DNA from: Pseudobutyrivibrio sp. UBA3626
GTDB taxonomy: Bacteria; Bacillota; Clostridia; Lachnospirales; Lachnospiraceae
DNA: 64,000 bases
Direction: 5' to 3'
NCBI GenBank assembly: GCA_002373675.1
Contig: DFLF01000017.1
Span: 124,001-188,000, forward strand
Positions within the stretch are counted from its first letter, which is position 1, and each line of letters begins with the position of its first letter. A program made the translations under genes and the position numbers. The notes below the pieces were generated by a model. The model made no database searches. It had not been told where the DNA came from and saw only the letters and a list, made by a program, of their open reading frames with translations. Positions 23,816 through 33,146 of this stretch are shown in pieces.

Positions 23816-24796
23816 CTATGCTAAAGCTGCAGTAATAATTGCCATTGCATATACTTCGTCAGCAACACATCCTCTTGACAAGTCATTGATAGGTGCGTTA
23901 AGGCCAAGTAAGATTGGACCAAATGCTTCATAACCGCCACATCTTTGAGCAATCTTGTATCCAATATTACCAGAATTAATATCAGGAAATACGAATACGT
24001 TCGCCTGACCTGCAACCTTAGAACCTTTAGCTTTAGTTTTGGCAACCTCAGGAGATACTGCTGCATCGAACTGTAATTCTCCTTCAATAGCCATATCAGG
24101 ATACTTTTCTTTTGCCTTAGCTGCGGCATTTGCAACAAGTGTTACATCATCACCTTTTCCTGAGCCTAATGTAGAGTAGCTAAGGAATGCTACCTTTGGA
24201 TCAATTCCAAAGATTTCTGCACATTTTGCAGACTCATACATTATCTCTACTAATTGGTCTTCTGTTGGATGTAAATTAATAGCACAGTCACCCATACACA
24301 TTGATTCTGTAACTCCATCACGCTCTCTTGTCATAATAAAGCAAGAAGAAACAATTGTATTCTCAGGCTTTGTCTTAATCAACTGTAACGCCGGTCTTAC
24401 TGTATCTGCTGTAGAATATGTGGCACCACCAAGTAAAGCATCTGCAACCCCCATCTTAACAAGCATAGTGCCAAAGTAATTAGGCTGCTTTAACATCTTA
24501 GTTGCGTCTTCCTTTGTAACACCTTTCTTCTTACGAAGTTCAACGAACATATCAACCATTTCGTCAAATCTCTCATAACCATCCGGATCAACAATATATG
24601 CTCTATCAATTCGATATCCACCGTTCTTAGCAGCTTCGATTATCTCGCCCTTATTACCAACTAATACCGGTTGAAGAAACGTATCTTCTGATAATCTCTC
24701 TGTTGCTTCAAGAATCCTCTTATCAGCACCTTCCGTAAATACAATTTTCTTAGGGCTCTTCTTAAGAGCGTCAATCATTTTGGATAAATCTGCCAT
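23816..24796 (-). CDS. pta: Phosphate acetyltransferase
   Basis: Pta (326 aa) converts acetyl-CoA and phosphate to acetyl phosphate, the step before acetate kinase in acetate formation. Family segments visible are KKIVFTEGADKRILEA, GTMLVKMGVADALLGGA, SSCFIMTRERDGV and FLSYSTLGSGKGDDV. I choose the start MADLSKMIDALKKS (24796) because it gives the normal N-terminus and has AGAAGG upstream. The frame from 24841 adds 15 residues that do not fit. ackA is not adjacent. Confidence 0.95.
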   Translation of the reverse strand: MADLSKMIDALKKSPKKIVFTEGADKRILEATERLSEDTFLQPVLVGNKGEIIEAAKNGGYRIDRAYIVDPDGYERFDEMVDMFVELRKKKGVTKEDATKMLKQPNYFGTMLVKMGVADALLGGATYSTADTVRPALQLIKTKPENTIVSSCFIMTRERDGVTESMCMGDCAINLHPTEDQLVEIMYESAKCAEIFGIDPKVAFLSYSTLGSGKGDDVTLVANAAAKAKEKYPDMAIEGELQFDAAVSPEVAKTKAKGSKVAGQANVFVFPDINSGNIGYKIAQRCGGYEAFGPILLGLNAPINDLSRGCVADEVYAMAIITAALA

Positions 24797-24857
24797 TTCG
24801 TACCTTCTTTCTTTTAAAACATTAATTGAAACATATATCAACTAGCTCTGCTAGTGA

Positions 24858-25772
24858 TTAACTTAATCTTGAACTATGATAGCCTCTGCCATGTCTTGTA
24901 TTCTTAATTTCGTCGCTATCATTAACGAACATTATCATACTCTCTAATATCTTCTTTGCTTCTATATCATCATATGCCTTAAGATATTCTATTGATCTCT
25001 TCAAATCTTTTCTTGTATTATCTGGAAGCTCATAACCCTTTAAATCTTTAAGTCGCTCTAATGCTTCTTTAGTCTTAAATGCTTCAAGATCATCTAGGGC
25101 AGCATTAAGCCTTGTAATAATCTCCACCATACTAATAGGTGCAAGGTTCTTACCATCAATTCCATCAAGCTTGTGATCTAGCATGTCTTTTATATGCTCT
25201 GTCATCTCAATGGCTCCCTCTGTATTTCCTGCTTCTAATTTCATTTTAACATTATTAAGACGACCCAGTATGTCATCGTCCATCTTAAATTGCAGCATTT
25301 CATCGATTTCTTTTAAGACCTTCTCTTCCTGCAAATCAAGAAGACCTTTATACAAACCATTAATTCGTTCATATAATTCCTCATTCTCAAGAGGCAGAAC
25401 GCCAAGCTTCTTAAATACAGTATCAATTCTCTGCTTAAGATCATCAGAATCGAAAGGCTTTGTTATAAAATCAACAATACCCAGTTTCGAGCCTTCAAGT
25501 ACAGTCTGAGAATCCCTTCTAGCAGTAAGGAATATTACTGGAACATCTACTCCATTCTCTTGTGTCCTAATCTCTCGAAGTGTCTCAATACCATCCATAA
25601 TAGGCATCTGCACATCAAGTAAAATCATGTCGCAGGTCTCTCTATACAGATATTTGATTGCACGCCTTCCAGTTAGCATAGGAATAATGTCATACCTATC
25701 ACTTAATTCCTGCTCAATGGTCGCAAGATTGACAGTATTATCATCTACTACCATGATTTTCATTCTATTCAT
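24858..25772 (-). CDS. Response regulator with a repeated helical output region (304 aa)
   Basis: The receiver domain (about 1-120) has the acidic pair in MVVDDN, the phospho-acceptor aspartate in CDMILLDVQMP, and lysine in ITKPFD. There is no DNA-binding domain. The remainder is helical, with two related blocks of about 50 residues (around EEKVLKEIDEMLQFKMDD and TKEALERLKDLKGYELPD). The same kind of block forms the C-terminus of the adjacent kinase. The gene follows the kinase by 14 nt. The output is probably protein-protein interaction. Confidence 0.9.
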   Translation of the reverse strand: MNRMKIMVVDDNTVNLATIEQELSDRYDIIPMLTGRRAIKYLYRETCDMILLDVQMPIMDGIETLREIRTQENGVDVPVIFLTARRDSQTVLEGSKLGIVDFITKPFDSDDLKQRIDTVFKKLGVLPLENEELYERINGLYKGLLDLQEEKVLKEIDEMLQFKMDDDILGRLNNVKMKLEAGNTEGAIEMTEHIKDMLDHKLDGIDGKNLAPISMVEIITRLNAALDDLEAFKTKEALERLKDLKGYELPDNTRKDLKRSIEYLKAYDDIEAKKILESMIMFVNDSDEIKNTRHGRGYHSSRLS

Positions 25773-25786
25773 TACCTATACTCCTC

Positions 25787-28672
25787 CTAAGCATCATTAA
25801 TTCTTTCGAGTAGGCTGGTCAACTCTTCTTCTGCACCATCATCATCATACATTTTGAATTTGAGTGCAATGTCTTCTAAAACGCCTTGTATCTCGTCATC
25901 TAATTTATAATTCATAAGATCTAGTAATTCATTATAAGCTTCTTTGCTTCTAAAATCCTCTGACAACTCAAGAATTTTGTGAAGTTTTCTAATAAGCTTA
26001 TTATTAGTCATTCCTTCAATCTTATCTTCTTTTTTATCATCATTCTTTACATCAGATATAATGCCCTTTTTCAGAAGAACTCCTTTAATCTCATGTAGTA
26101 TTTTATCATATTCTATACAAAGTTTCTCATAATTATCGTCAATAAATTGAATATTACCATTTTTTGCTGCTAATTCGTGCTCTTTTGCAAGTTCCGATAA
26201 TCCTACAGCACCTATGGAAAGAGACGTACTTTTAAGTCCATGAACATATATTTCATAGTTTACATAATCCTTGGCGTTATACGAATCCTTGATTTCTTTT
26301 ATCTTATTTGCACCTTCTAAATAATATAATTCTAGCACTTTAAGATAATCTTTTATAGAGCCGTCTCTCTCATCTAATGCCCCTCTTACATCAACACCTG
26401 CCATGAACAGCTCTGCCAACTCATCCTCTGTATATGCCGCAGGCTCTATTTCCTCACTTGTAAAGCTAATCTTAGAATCTGGAATAAGATTTCTTAATTT
26501 ATCATATAGCAAAAGCTTGTCCACTGGTTTTGGAAGATAATCATCAAATCCTCTGCTTAAGAACATCTCATGTGCACCTTCATATGTATTAGCTGTAAGA
26601 GCTATAATATGTGGCTTTTTAGTCTTAGATACACATACTGTTCTAATCTTGTTAGTTGCTTCTATTCCATCCATCTCTGGCATCATATGATCCATCATAA
26701 TAATATCATAATCATTTTTCGTCACAAGATTAATTGCTTCTTGACCTGATGTACATGTTGTTACGTCTAATTTATAAGCATCTAACATCCCTTCTATTAC
26801 CAGAAGATTAATATTATTATCATCACAGACAAGTACCTTCGTATCAGGAGATATGAATAATTCTCTTGATAATGTCTCTTCCTCTTCCTTAATACTATAT
26901 TCAGAAATCGGTCTTCTGTCTATTATCCGTTGTGTTAAGGATACTGAAAATGTAGAGCCTTCACCATAGACTGATGACAAGGCAATTTTACCACCCATCA
27001 TATCAACCAATCCCTTGGTAATAGAAAGTCCAAGACCTGTTCCTTCTACGCTCTTATTATTAATCTTATCTACCTGTTCAAAGCTTTCAAATATTATCTT
27101 TTGATTCTCTTCTGAAATACCTGAACCAGTATCTGCTACAGAAAATATCAGTTCGATATTATCCCCTATAACCTTACCATTTACTGTTAAGTCAATATGT
27201 CCTCTCTTAGTAAATTTAACTGCATTATTAAGAAGATTAATTAGAATTTGCCTTATCTTACCATCATCTCCATATAACTTACATGGAAGACTCTTATCAA
27301 GCGCAAGAATAACAGACAGTCCTCTTTCCATCGCCGGAATATTAATGAGATTAAATGTATCAACAACCATTTCTTCTAAGAAATATTCATCTTCCACAAG
27401 ATCCATCTTGTCTGCTTCCATCTTAGAATAGTCAAGAATATTATTAATAATCGTAAGCAGATTTTTAGACGCCTTCTTAATCTGCACTGCCATATCGTAT
27501 ACTTTACGGCCACGAGATTCTTCAATTATAAGCTCGCTCATTCCAATAATAGCATTCATAGGCGTGCGTATCTCGTGAGACATATTGGCCAGGAAAATAG
27601 ACTTTGCAGCATTAGCTTCATCTGCCTTATCCTTCTTCTCTTTCATCTCTTCTACAGCCATACGTTCTGCAGTAATATCCATAAATGTTATTGTCTGCCC
27701 TACGCTTTCTCCATCTGAATCAATTATTGGATTCCACTCACTATGGTATATCATATCGTCAATTACAAATTCATGGGGACCTGCCGCATAACCAGCATCA
27801 AGGGCAAAATTGGCAAGTTCTTTAATATTTCTGCCTATATAGAAATCAGCTTCCTCAATAATGTATTCGGTTCTTTTATTAATATATAGAATCTTACCGC
27901 TAATATCGAGAATTATAACTGCCTGACCAAGGGAATCAAGGGCAGACTTTGCCGCAACAGATATGATATCAAGTCCCTGTTTTCTCCAACTAAGGAAAAT
28001 CTTGGCACACAAAACATATCCTGTCACAAGCATCAATGGATCATAACCTGTTCTATAGATTAAAGGAAGTGCGATAAAGAATGCGGCTACGGAGCCGATT
28101 ATCTGAAGCATAAAGCCAATTCCTGTCTTCCTTCTAGCTTTCTCCTTTTCGCGGTACATGCCGTATCCCAATACAGATAGTTCCAATATAATAGGGCCAA
28201 ATACCATAAGTACCCAGAAACATATTCCAAATACGCCAAGTTCAACCTCTATTCTTGGAAATGTTGAATTCTCAATAAACGTTATACTCTTGTAATGTAG
28301 TCCTATTCCAAGATCTATAAACTGCTCAAAAGTAATTATGCCATATACAGCAAGCAATGCTCTTAAAAGCCAAACATTAACATTTTTACCCACATATTGG
28401 AAGCAGAACATAATAAACGGTACCTGGAACATTCCAACTGCTAATGTCTCTACACATTTTGCATAATAAATCAATGAAAATGATGTAAATGGCAATATCT
28501 CACCTAGCAACGCAACATTATACACTGCCGTCGCAAAACACATAAAGATAAGAAGTCTCTGCTGAAACTCATTCTTCTTAATGAGCAAAAAGAACAGAGC
28601 GCACATATTCATTGCAATCTCTAACATCTGAACGATAAGCAGTATATTATGAAGTACCGAAGAATCCGTCAT
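25787..28672 (-). CDS. Hybrid sensor histidine kinase (961 aa)
   Basis: The order of domains is about seven N-terminal transmembrane helices (1-235, like the HisKA-associated 7TM sensor), a PAS domain (about 245-345), a dimerisation/phospho-acceptor domain with NMSHEIRTPMNAIIG, and an ATPase domain with DTGSGIS and GTGLGLSI. They are followed by a receiver domain with DYDIIMMDHMMPEMDG, a histidine phosphotransfer domain with VHGLKSTSLSIGA, and a C-terminal helical block resembling those in the adjacent response regulator. It is a full internal phosphorelay on one chain. It overlaps the CapA-family gene by 4 nt (ATGA) and precedes the response regulator by 14 nt, so the three form one operon. 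The ligand is unknown. Confidence 0.93.
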   Translation of the reverse strand: MTDSSVLHNILLIVQMLEIAMNMCALFFLLIKKNEFQQRLLIFMCFATAVYNVALLGEILPFTSFSLIYYAKCVETLAVGMFQVPFIMFCFQYVGKNVNVWLLRALLAVYGIITFEQFIDLGIGLHYKSITFIENSTFPRIEVELGVFGICFWVLMVFGPIILELSVLGYGMYREKEKARRKTGIGFMLQIIGSVAAFFIALPLIYRTGYDPLMLVTGYVLCAKIFLSWRKQGLDIISVAAKSALDSLGQAVIILDISGKILYINKRTEYIIEEADFYIGRNIKELANFALDAGYAAGPHEFVIDDMIYHSEWNPIIDSDGESVGQTITFMDITAERMAVEEMKEKKDKADEANAAKSIFLANMSHEIRTPMNAIIGMSELIIEESRGRKVYDMAVQIKKASKNLLTIINNILDYSKMEADKMDLVEDEYFLEEMVVDTFNLINIPAMERGLSVILALDKSLPCKLYGDDGKIRQILINLLNNAVKFTKRGHIDLTVNGKVIGDNIELIFSVADTGSGISEENQKIIFESFEQVDKINNKSVEGTGLGLSITKGLVDMMGGKIALSSVYGEGSTFSVSLTQRIIDRRPISEYSIKEEEETLSRELFISPDTKVLVCDDNNINLLVIEGMLDAYKLDVTTCTSGQEAINLVTKNDYDIIMMDHMMPEMDGIEATNKIRTVCVSKTKKPHIIALTANTYEGAHEMFLSRGFDDYLPKPVDKLLLYDKLRNLIPDSKISFTSEEIEPAAYTEDELAELFMAGVDVRGALDERDGSIKDYLKVLELYYLEGANKIKEIKDSYNAKDYVNYEIYVHGLKSTSLSIGAVGLSELAKEHELAAKNGNIQFIDDNYEKLCIEYDKILHEIKGVLLKKGIISDVKNDDKKEDKIEGMTNNKLIRKLHKILELSEDFRSKEAYNELLDLMNYKLDDEIQGVLEDIALKFKMYDDDGAEEELTSLLERINDA

Positions 28673-29775
28673 AACACCTTTCCTCCCTCGTCAATAGTTA
28701 CATTACTAGATATACTATTCATGTAACTATACAAACCACTTGCCTCTTCTGCTGTCATCTCGAAAGTTGTTGCGCCTTTTGCTTTTGCCGGAATAAGTGA
28801 ATAGCTTGGATTCACATTTTCATTGTCAAAATCAATACTAAGTGCAAATGTCCTCTCAATATTCTGATTGAATATAAAATTACCAAGGCTATAGAATATC
28901 AGCTTGCCATTATATCTCTCAATTCCCTGAACCACATGAGGATGAGCTCCTATAACTCCGTCAGCTCCGGCATCAATTATTTGATGTCCTATATTCTTCT
29001 GATATTCTTCCAATCTGTCTGTATGTTCTGTCCCCCAATGAATCATTACATATACAAGGTCACAGGTTTTCTTTGCTTCCCTTATCTTGTTGCAGAGATC
29101 TGTCGGGTCATAGGCTGTAAATACACCTGGTTGACTGTTTCTTACATTCCATTCAACAACAGGAATAACTCGTGAAGCTGCAATTACTCCAACCTTTTTG
29201 CCACCCTTCTCGTATGTCACAAGCTTGCTTGCTTCTTCAAGATTATGTCCAGCACCAGAGAAGGGTATTGCAGCGTTATTTAATGTTGTAAATGTATCTT
29301 CTAACGCCTCTTTACCAAAATCAAGGACATGATTATTGGCAATACCCACTGCATTAATACCAAGTTCCTTGAATATACTAATATATCCCGGGTCGACACG
29401 GAATGTATATTGCTTATCAGGAGCTTTCGTTCCTCTTGTAGAAAATGGAAACTCCTCATTTACCATTGTAAAATCTGCATTTACCATCTTATCCCTAAGA
29501 GGGGAGGACACAACACCTTCAATACCCTTGCTATTATAATTAGACAGAACGTATTCACTAAGGAGAACATCACCAGTAAAAAGTAGTGATGTATTAACAG
29601 GCTCTTTCTTTACAGGTTGGGTTACATTAGCCTCTGTAATATTGTTTGTTACATTAGCCTCATTATCCTTGTCACTTTCGTGTTCAAAAAATTTCTGATA
29701 TACAAACAATCCTCCTACTATAAGAAGCCCCAAAACTGATACTATAACTACTGTAATAAGAACCCTTTTTTTCAT
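28669..29775 (-). CDS. CapA/PgsA-family metallophosphoesterase-like membrane protein (368 aa)
   Basis: One N-terminal transmembrane helix (about 5-27) is followed by a short threonine/asparagine-rich linker with a duplicated TEANVT-like unit. The CapA fold then begins: LLFTGDVLLS, VNEEFPFS, GIANNHVLDFG, VMIHWGTEH and GAHPHVVQGIE carry the usual metal-ligand-like histidines and aspartates. Family members act in poly-gamma-glutamate capsule or other extracellular processes, and the substrate here is unknown. The operon with a kinase and response regulator suggests it is part of the sensed process at the cell surface. Confidence 0.88.
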   Translation of the reverse strand: MKKRVLITVVIVSVLGLLIVGGLFVYQKFFEHESDKDNEANVTNNITEANVTQPVKKEPVNTSLLFTGDVLLSEYVLSNYNSKGIEGVVSSPLRDKMVNADFTMVNEEFPFSTRGTKAPDKQYTFRVDPGYISIFKELGINAVGIANNHVLDFGKEALEDTFTTLNNAAIPFSGAGHNLEEASKLVTYEKGGKKVGVIAASRVIPVVEWNVRNSQPGVFTAYDPTDLCNKIREAKKTCDLVYVMIHWGTEHTDRLEEYQKNIGHQIIDAGADGVIGAHPHVVQGIERYNGKLIFYSLGNFIFNQNIERTFALSIDFDNENVNPSYSLIPAKAKGATTFEMTAEEASGLYSYMNSISSNVTIDEGGKVL

Positions 29776-29842
29776 GTCAAAACTCCCTAGTACCTACCAT
29801 GCGTATTTTTTTCAGTACATAACTTATTTACTATTTTATCAA

Positions 29843-29871
29843 TTGAAAAGTAGTGTGTAAAGTGCTAGAAT
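29843..29871 (+). promoter_or_regulatory. Promoter of the ECF S-component operon
   Basis: TTGAAA (29843-29848), a 17-nt spacer and TAGAAT (29866-29871) stand about 60 nt upstream of the ATG. No riboswitch-like conserved aptamer is evident in the short leader. Confidence 0.7.
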
Positions 29872-29932
29872 ACCATAATACTTTGTATACAATACACAAT
29901 AATATTACTAGTTAGAAAAGGAGGATGGGAAA

Positions 29933-30472
29933 ATGAATAGTCAAATCAATACACCTATCAAAAAGCTTACATTTACCGGATTATTTATCGCACTTGTATT
30001 TGTATTAACATTTGTTGTAAGAATACCATCGCCAACTGGCGGTTATATTAATATTGGAGACTGTGCTGTTCTTGCCGCCGGAATTATTCTAGGCCCTCTA
30101 TACGGCGCTATTGCAGCAGGAATTGGTTCTGCAGTATGTGATGTTGTTGCTGGTGTTTCTATATATGCACCAGGTACTCTTGTTATTAAAGCATTAATGG
30201 CACTTGTAGTTGGATTATTCTATAAGAAATGTAAAAGCAATGGCAAATTACTTATTCTACTAATTCTAAGCGAATTAATTATGATTGTAGGATACTTCTT
30301 ATATGATTCATTAGTACTATATCTTACAGGCGCAGATAACGTATTTCTTGCCAGTCTTGAAGAAATAGTAGGTAATTCTCTTCAGGGTGCTATTGGCGTT
30401 ATTGGCGCTATAATGCTTAGAAAATTATTCGAAGATATCTTAACGAAAATGGGAGGCACTAAAGAAGCATGA
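29933..30472 (+). CDS. ECF transporter S (substrate-binding) component (179 aa)
   Basis: This integral membrane protein captures a vitamin or similar micronutrient for an energy-coupling-factor transporter. It has about six hydrophobic helices, the N-terminal LTFTGLFIALVFVLTF, and the conserved GGYINIGDCAVLAAGIILGP and GIGSAVCDVVAG segments of the ECF_trnsprt family. The substrate is undetermined, since no riboswitch gives a clue. The shared EcfA/T module is not in the window. AAAGGAGGA precedes the ATG, and the gene overlaps the next by 4 nt. Confidence 0.9.
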   Translation: MNSQINTPIKKLTFTGLFIALVFVLTFVVRIPSPTGGYINIGDCAVLAAGIILGPLYGAIAAGIGSAVCDVVAGVSIYAPGTLVIKALMALVVGLFYKKCKSNGKLLILLILSELIMIVGYFLYDSLVLYLTGADNVFLASLEEIVGNSLQGAIGVIGAIMLRKLFEDILTKMGGTKEA

Positions 30473-30651
30473 GAGATACTCTGCCTAAAGATCCAATAAT
30501 ATTATTATCTGTAATTAACACAGCTCTTAGAGATGAATATCCATCGCTAGATGCCTTATGTGAAGATAAAGGTTTTAATAAAGAAGAAATAATAAACTCA
30601 TTAAGCAAAGTAAACTATTCTTACAACGAGGATCTCAATCAATTTAAATAA
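30469..30651 (+). CDS. DUF4250 family protein (60 aa)
   Basis: LPKDPIILLSVINTALRDEYPSLDALCEDKGF and the ending NQF are the pattern I recognise as DUF4250, a small conserved Clostridia protein of unknown function. The start overlaps the stop of the ECF S-component gene (ATGA), indicating coupled translation. Confidence 0.85.
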   Translation: MRDTLPKDPIILLSVINTALRDEYPSLDALCEDKGFNKEEIINSLSKVNYSYNEDLNQFK

Positions 30652-30677
30652 AATCATATAATAAGGAGTGATACACT

Positions 30678-31103
30678 ATGAAAAAGCTTAGATTATTCTT
30701 TACTGTTGTGAAAAGATGTAAAGCAGATAAAATAACTATAGGACTAATAATCTCCTTTTTTGCTGTATCACTAATAATCATGTATGTTGAACCTCAAATC
30801 AACAACTATGGTGATGCTCTTTGGTATACTTTCACATCAGCATCTACAATAGGTTTTGGTGATGAAGTTGTTACAACAACACTAAGCAGATTTCTCACTG
30901 TATTCATAACCTTATTTGCTCTTGTATGGACTGCAATTTTCTCAGGTGTTATTGTTACTGTTTACTTAGAAGTTATAGAAAGAACTGCAAAAGAAACGAC
31001 TACACAATTTATTGATAAACTAGAACACCTGTCTGAATTAGATAAATCAGAACTTCAAGAATTAGAGAATAAGGTTGTTGAAATTAGAAAGAAATATAAC
31101 TAA
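30678..31103 (+). CDS. Two-helix potassium channel (141 aa)
   Basis: Two transmembrane helices (about 20-41 and 73-100) flank the pore helix and a selectivity filter TIGFGD, as in the simple Ion_trans_2 channels. A C-terminal amphipathic coiled-coil-like tail (LEHLSELDKSELQELENKV) would help tetramer assembly. AAGGAG precedes the ATG. The gene is 26 nt after DUF4250 and closes the small operon, followed by a terminator hairpin. Confidence 0.9.
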   Translation: MKKLRLFFTVVKRCKADKITIGLIISFFAVSLIIMYVEPQINNYGDALWYTFTSASTIGFGDEVVTTTLSRFLTVFITLFALVWTAIFSGVIVTVYLEVIERTAKETTTQFIDKLEHLSELDKSELQELENKVVEIRKKYN

Positions 31104-31109
31104 ATAACA

Positions 31110-31171
31110 AAAAAGAGATAGGAAAATGTACCGACCCCCCAAAAGTTAGACCTAAAAACCTATCTCTTTTT
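31110..31171 (+). terminator. Terminator hairpin with an IS3-like end in its loop
   Basis: AAAAAGAGATAGG (31110-31122) pairs perfectly with CCTATCTCTTTTT (31159-31171), making a bidirectional terminator. The loop contains TGTACCGACCCCCC and AAAAGTTAGACC (31127-31152), which resembles the terminal repeat of IS3/IS150-group elements. No transposase or second end is nearby. Confidence 0.65.
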
Positions 31172-31184
31172 CTATTCTCTTTTT

Positions 31185-31333
31185 CTATTTCTGTTTGTTT
31201 TTTCTCCTAACAATAACAAATGTAGCTGACATGGCAAACATAATTACAAGAACCGGCAACATCATAGCTTTATCACCATAACAAGACTGAGCAGCATACC
31301 TAAAAAGCGCAGTCAGTGCTGTGCTGTTGGCAG
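31185..31333 (-). pseudogene. Remnant of a surface-protein C-terminus
   Basis: An open stretch without a start codon ends in a hydrophobic helix (LPVLVIMFAMSATFVIV) followed by a basic tail RRKNKQK and a stop at 31185. That is the usual C-terminal membrane anchor of Gram-positive surface proteins. A stop bounds it upstream near 31333. The rest of 31334-31603 shows no gene. Confidence 0.4.
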
Positions 31334-31603
31334 TTTAAGTACATTTCGCATAGATGTCAAGCCTCTCCCTACATTCTTATAACACTTCTACACAAATCTT
31401 ATTGTAACGTACTTTTTAGGACTTCTTTTGAATTTTTGTGTAATATTTCCCTATTTCCATTCATATTACAATATTGGTTTATAATTGGAGTTAATTGATA
31501 GTTCTAGCAATATTTCTCCAATTATAGATTAAATATTGCTTTTTTTTGGAGTTGATGTTATTATCATTGTATATTATCTTATATAAAAAAGGAATTTCAC
31601 GAC

Positions 31604-33022
31604 ATGACTATTATAGGTAGAAAAGAAGAACAACTCGAACTTGAAAAATGCGAAAAATCAAGAAAATCAGAATTAATATGTGTATATGGCAGACGACGTG
31701 TAGGAAAAACATTTCTTATTGAACAGACCTTTGCAAATTATTTTGCATTTCGCGCAACAGGTGTAGAGAGCGGAAATACAAGAACACAACTGAAATCATT
31801 TCATCAAAGATTATTAGATGCCGGAGACAATAGTAAAAGCATTCCCAAAAACTGGTTTGAAGCATTTTCAAGGCTTGAAAAAATATTAGAAAGCGACAAT
31901 GTAAGACTATCAGTTTACGGAAAGAAAATTGTTTTTTTCGATGAATTTCCTTGGTTTGCAACGGCACGCTCAGATTTTTTAGAAGCCTTTGGAGAATTCT
32001 GGAACAGATGTGGAACTGTAAGCAGAAACTATATGTTCATCATCTGCGGGAGTGCAACCTCATGGATTATAAAAAATGTTTTGGAAAATACCGGCAGCTT
32101 ATATAACAGAGTCACAAGCCAGATTTTTCTTCGTCCTTTTTCTCTTAGAGAAACGGAGAAATACATGTTAGACAGAGGATTTGGTTGGTCCAGAAGACAA
32201 ATTGCCGAATGCCAAATGATATTCGGTGGCTTGCCTTATTTCTTCGATCTTATTAATCCTAATGAAAGCCTATCATGGAATATCGATTCGCTGATTCTAC
32301 AACCACATGCTTTACTTAGACACGAATCAAAGAAACTATTAGAATCAACCCTGAAGAAATCAACTTCATATGATGAGATAATGAAATGTCTTGCTTCACA
32401 TTATTATGGATTAGAAAAACTAGAATGTTATAAACAATTAAACATTTCAGAAGGTACATTCTATAGGTCTGTAGAAAACCTCGTTAAGTGTGGCTATATA
32501 CACGAAAGCGTTGACTACCACACGAAAAACCACCCGCTTCGTCTCCAATTAGTGGATCCTTTCTTGCTATTCCACTACAAATTCCTAAAGGAGAGTGCAG
32601 GGCAAACAATGCATTTTAGCGACCTTTATAGTGATTCAGGCAGATACATGAATTGGCGGGGTCATGCTTTTGAAATTCTGTGTATGTATCACATTAACAG
32701 TGTCAAGAAAGCTCTTGGCATATCCGGAGTTAAAACAAGCGAATATTCCTGGATTAGCAATCAGGGAAAAGCCCAAATCGATTTAGTCATTGATAGAGAT
32801 GATGGCATAATCAATATTTGCGAGGAAAAATATACAGATACTACTTTCACAATCAGTAAAGACTATGCCACAAATCTCATCAATAAAATAAACATTTATA
32901 GAGAAGAAACAAATACAAAAAAGGCCATCAAGCTGGTAATAATATCAGCAGAAAACATATCGGGTGTAGCGAACACAGATAATATAACGCGAGTAATAAC
33001 ACTTGATGACTTATTCGAGTAA
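31604..33022 (+). CDS. AAA-type ATPase with DUF234-like C-terminal domain (472 aa)
   Basis: The Walker A motif is YGRRRVGKTFLIEQ near residue 30, and Walker B is KIVFFDEFPWF near 105. The sensor-like FIICGSATSWI follows, then a winged-helix segment. The C-terminal part (QAQIDLVIDRDDGIINICEEKY-type, seen as AQIDLVIDR and ICEEKY) has the look of a PD-(D/E)XK nuclease-like fold, as in the archaeal-ATPase/DUF234 family. The family is abundant in Lachnospiraceae and often multiplied, with role unknown. No ribosome-binding site stronger than AAAGGAA is seen. Confidence 0.85.
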   Translation: MTIIGRKEEQLELEKCEKSRKSELICVYGRRRVGKTFLIEQTFANYFAFRATGVESGNTRTQLKSFHQRLLDAGDNSKSIPKNWFEAFSRLEKILESDNVRLSVYGKKIVFFDEFPWFATARSDFLEAFGEFWNRCGTVSRNYMFIICGSATSWIIKNVLENTGSLYNRVTSQIFLRPFSLRETEKYMLDRGFGWSRRQIAECQMIFGGLPYFFDLINPNESLSWNIDSLILQPHALLRHESKKLLESTLKKSTSYDEIMKCLASHYYGLEKLECYKQLNISEGTFYRSVENLVKCGYIHESVDYHTKNHPLRLQLVDPFLLFHYKFLKESAGQTMHFSDLYSDSGRYMNWRGHAFEILCMYHINSVKKALGISGVKTSEYSWISNQGKAQIDLVIDRDDGIINICEEKYTDTTFTISKDYATNLINKINIYREETNTKKAIKLVIISAENISGVANTDNITRVITLDDLFE

Positions 33023-33113
33023 TAGTGCTGTCACCTGTTAAAGCGGTCTCGTAAGCTGTCGGTGTTACCTCTGTCTATGTCCATTCCAAAAGCTCTTATA
33101 TCAAGCGGATTAG

Positions 33114-33144
33114 AACTATCCTTTTTTCATAAAATAGGATAGTT
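33114..33144. terminator. Bidirectional terminator between convergent genes
   Basis: AACTATCC and GGATAGTT enclose tttttcataaaata, serving the ATPase gene (plus) and the hydrolase gene (minus). Between 33023 and 33110 the minus strand holds only an open scrap (NPLDIRAFGMDIDRGNTDSL) with a stop, probably a gene remnant. Confidence 0.6.
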
Positions 33145-33146
33145 TA

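Noticed and set aside
29590..29680. Tandem repeat in the CapA-family gene
   Set aside because: It is only two copies of a short ANVT-type unit within a low-complexity linker.
29872..29932. Vitamin riboswitch upstream of the ECF S-component
   Set aside because: Only about 50 nt lie between the promoter and the ribosome-binding site, too short for known vitamin aptamers.
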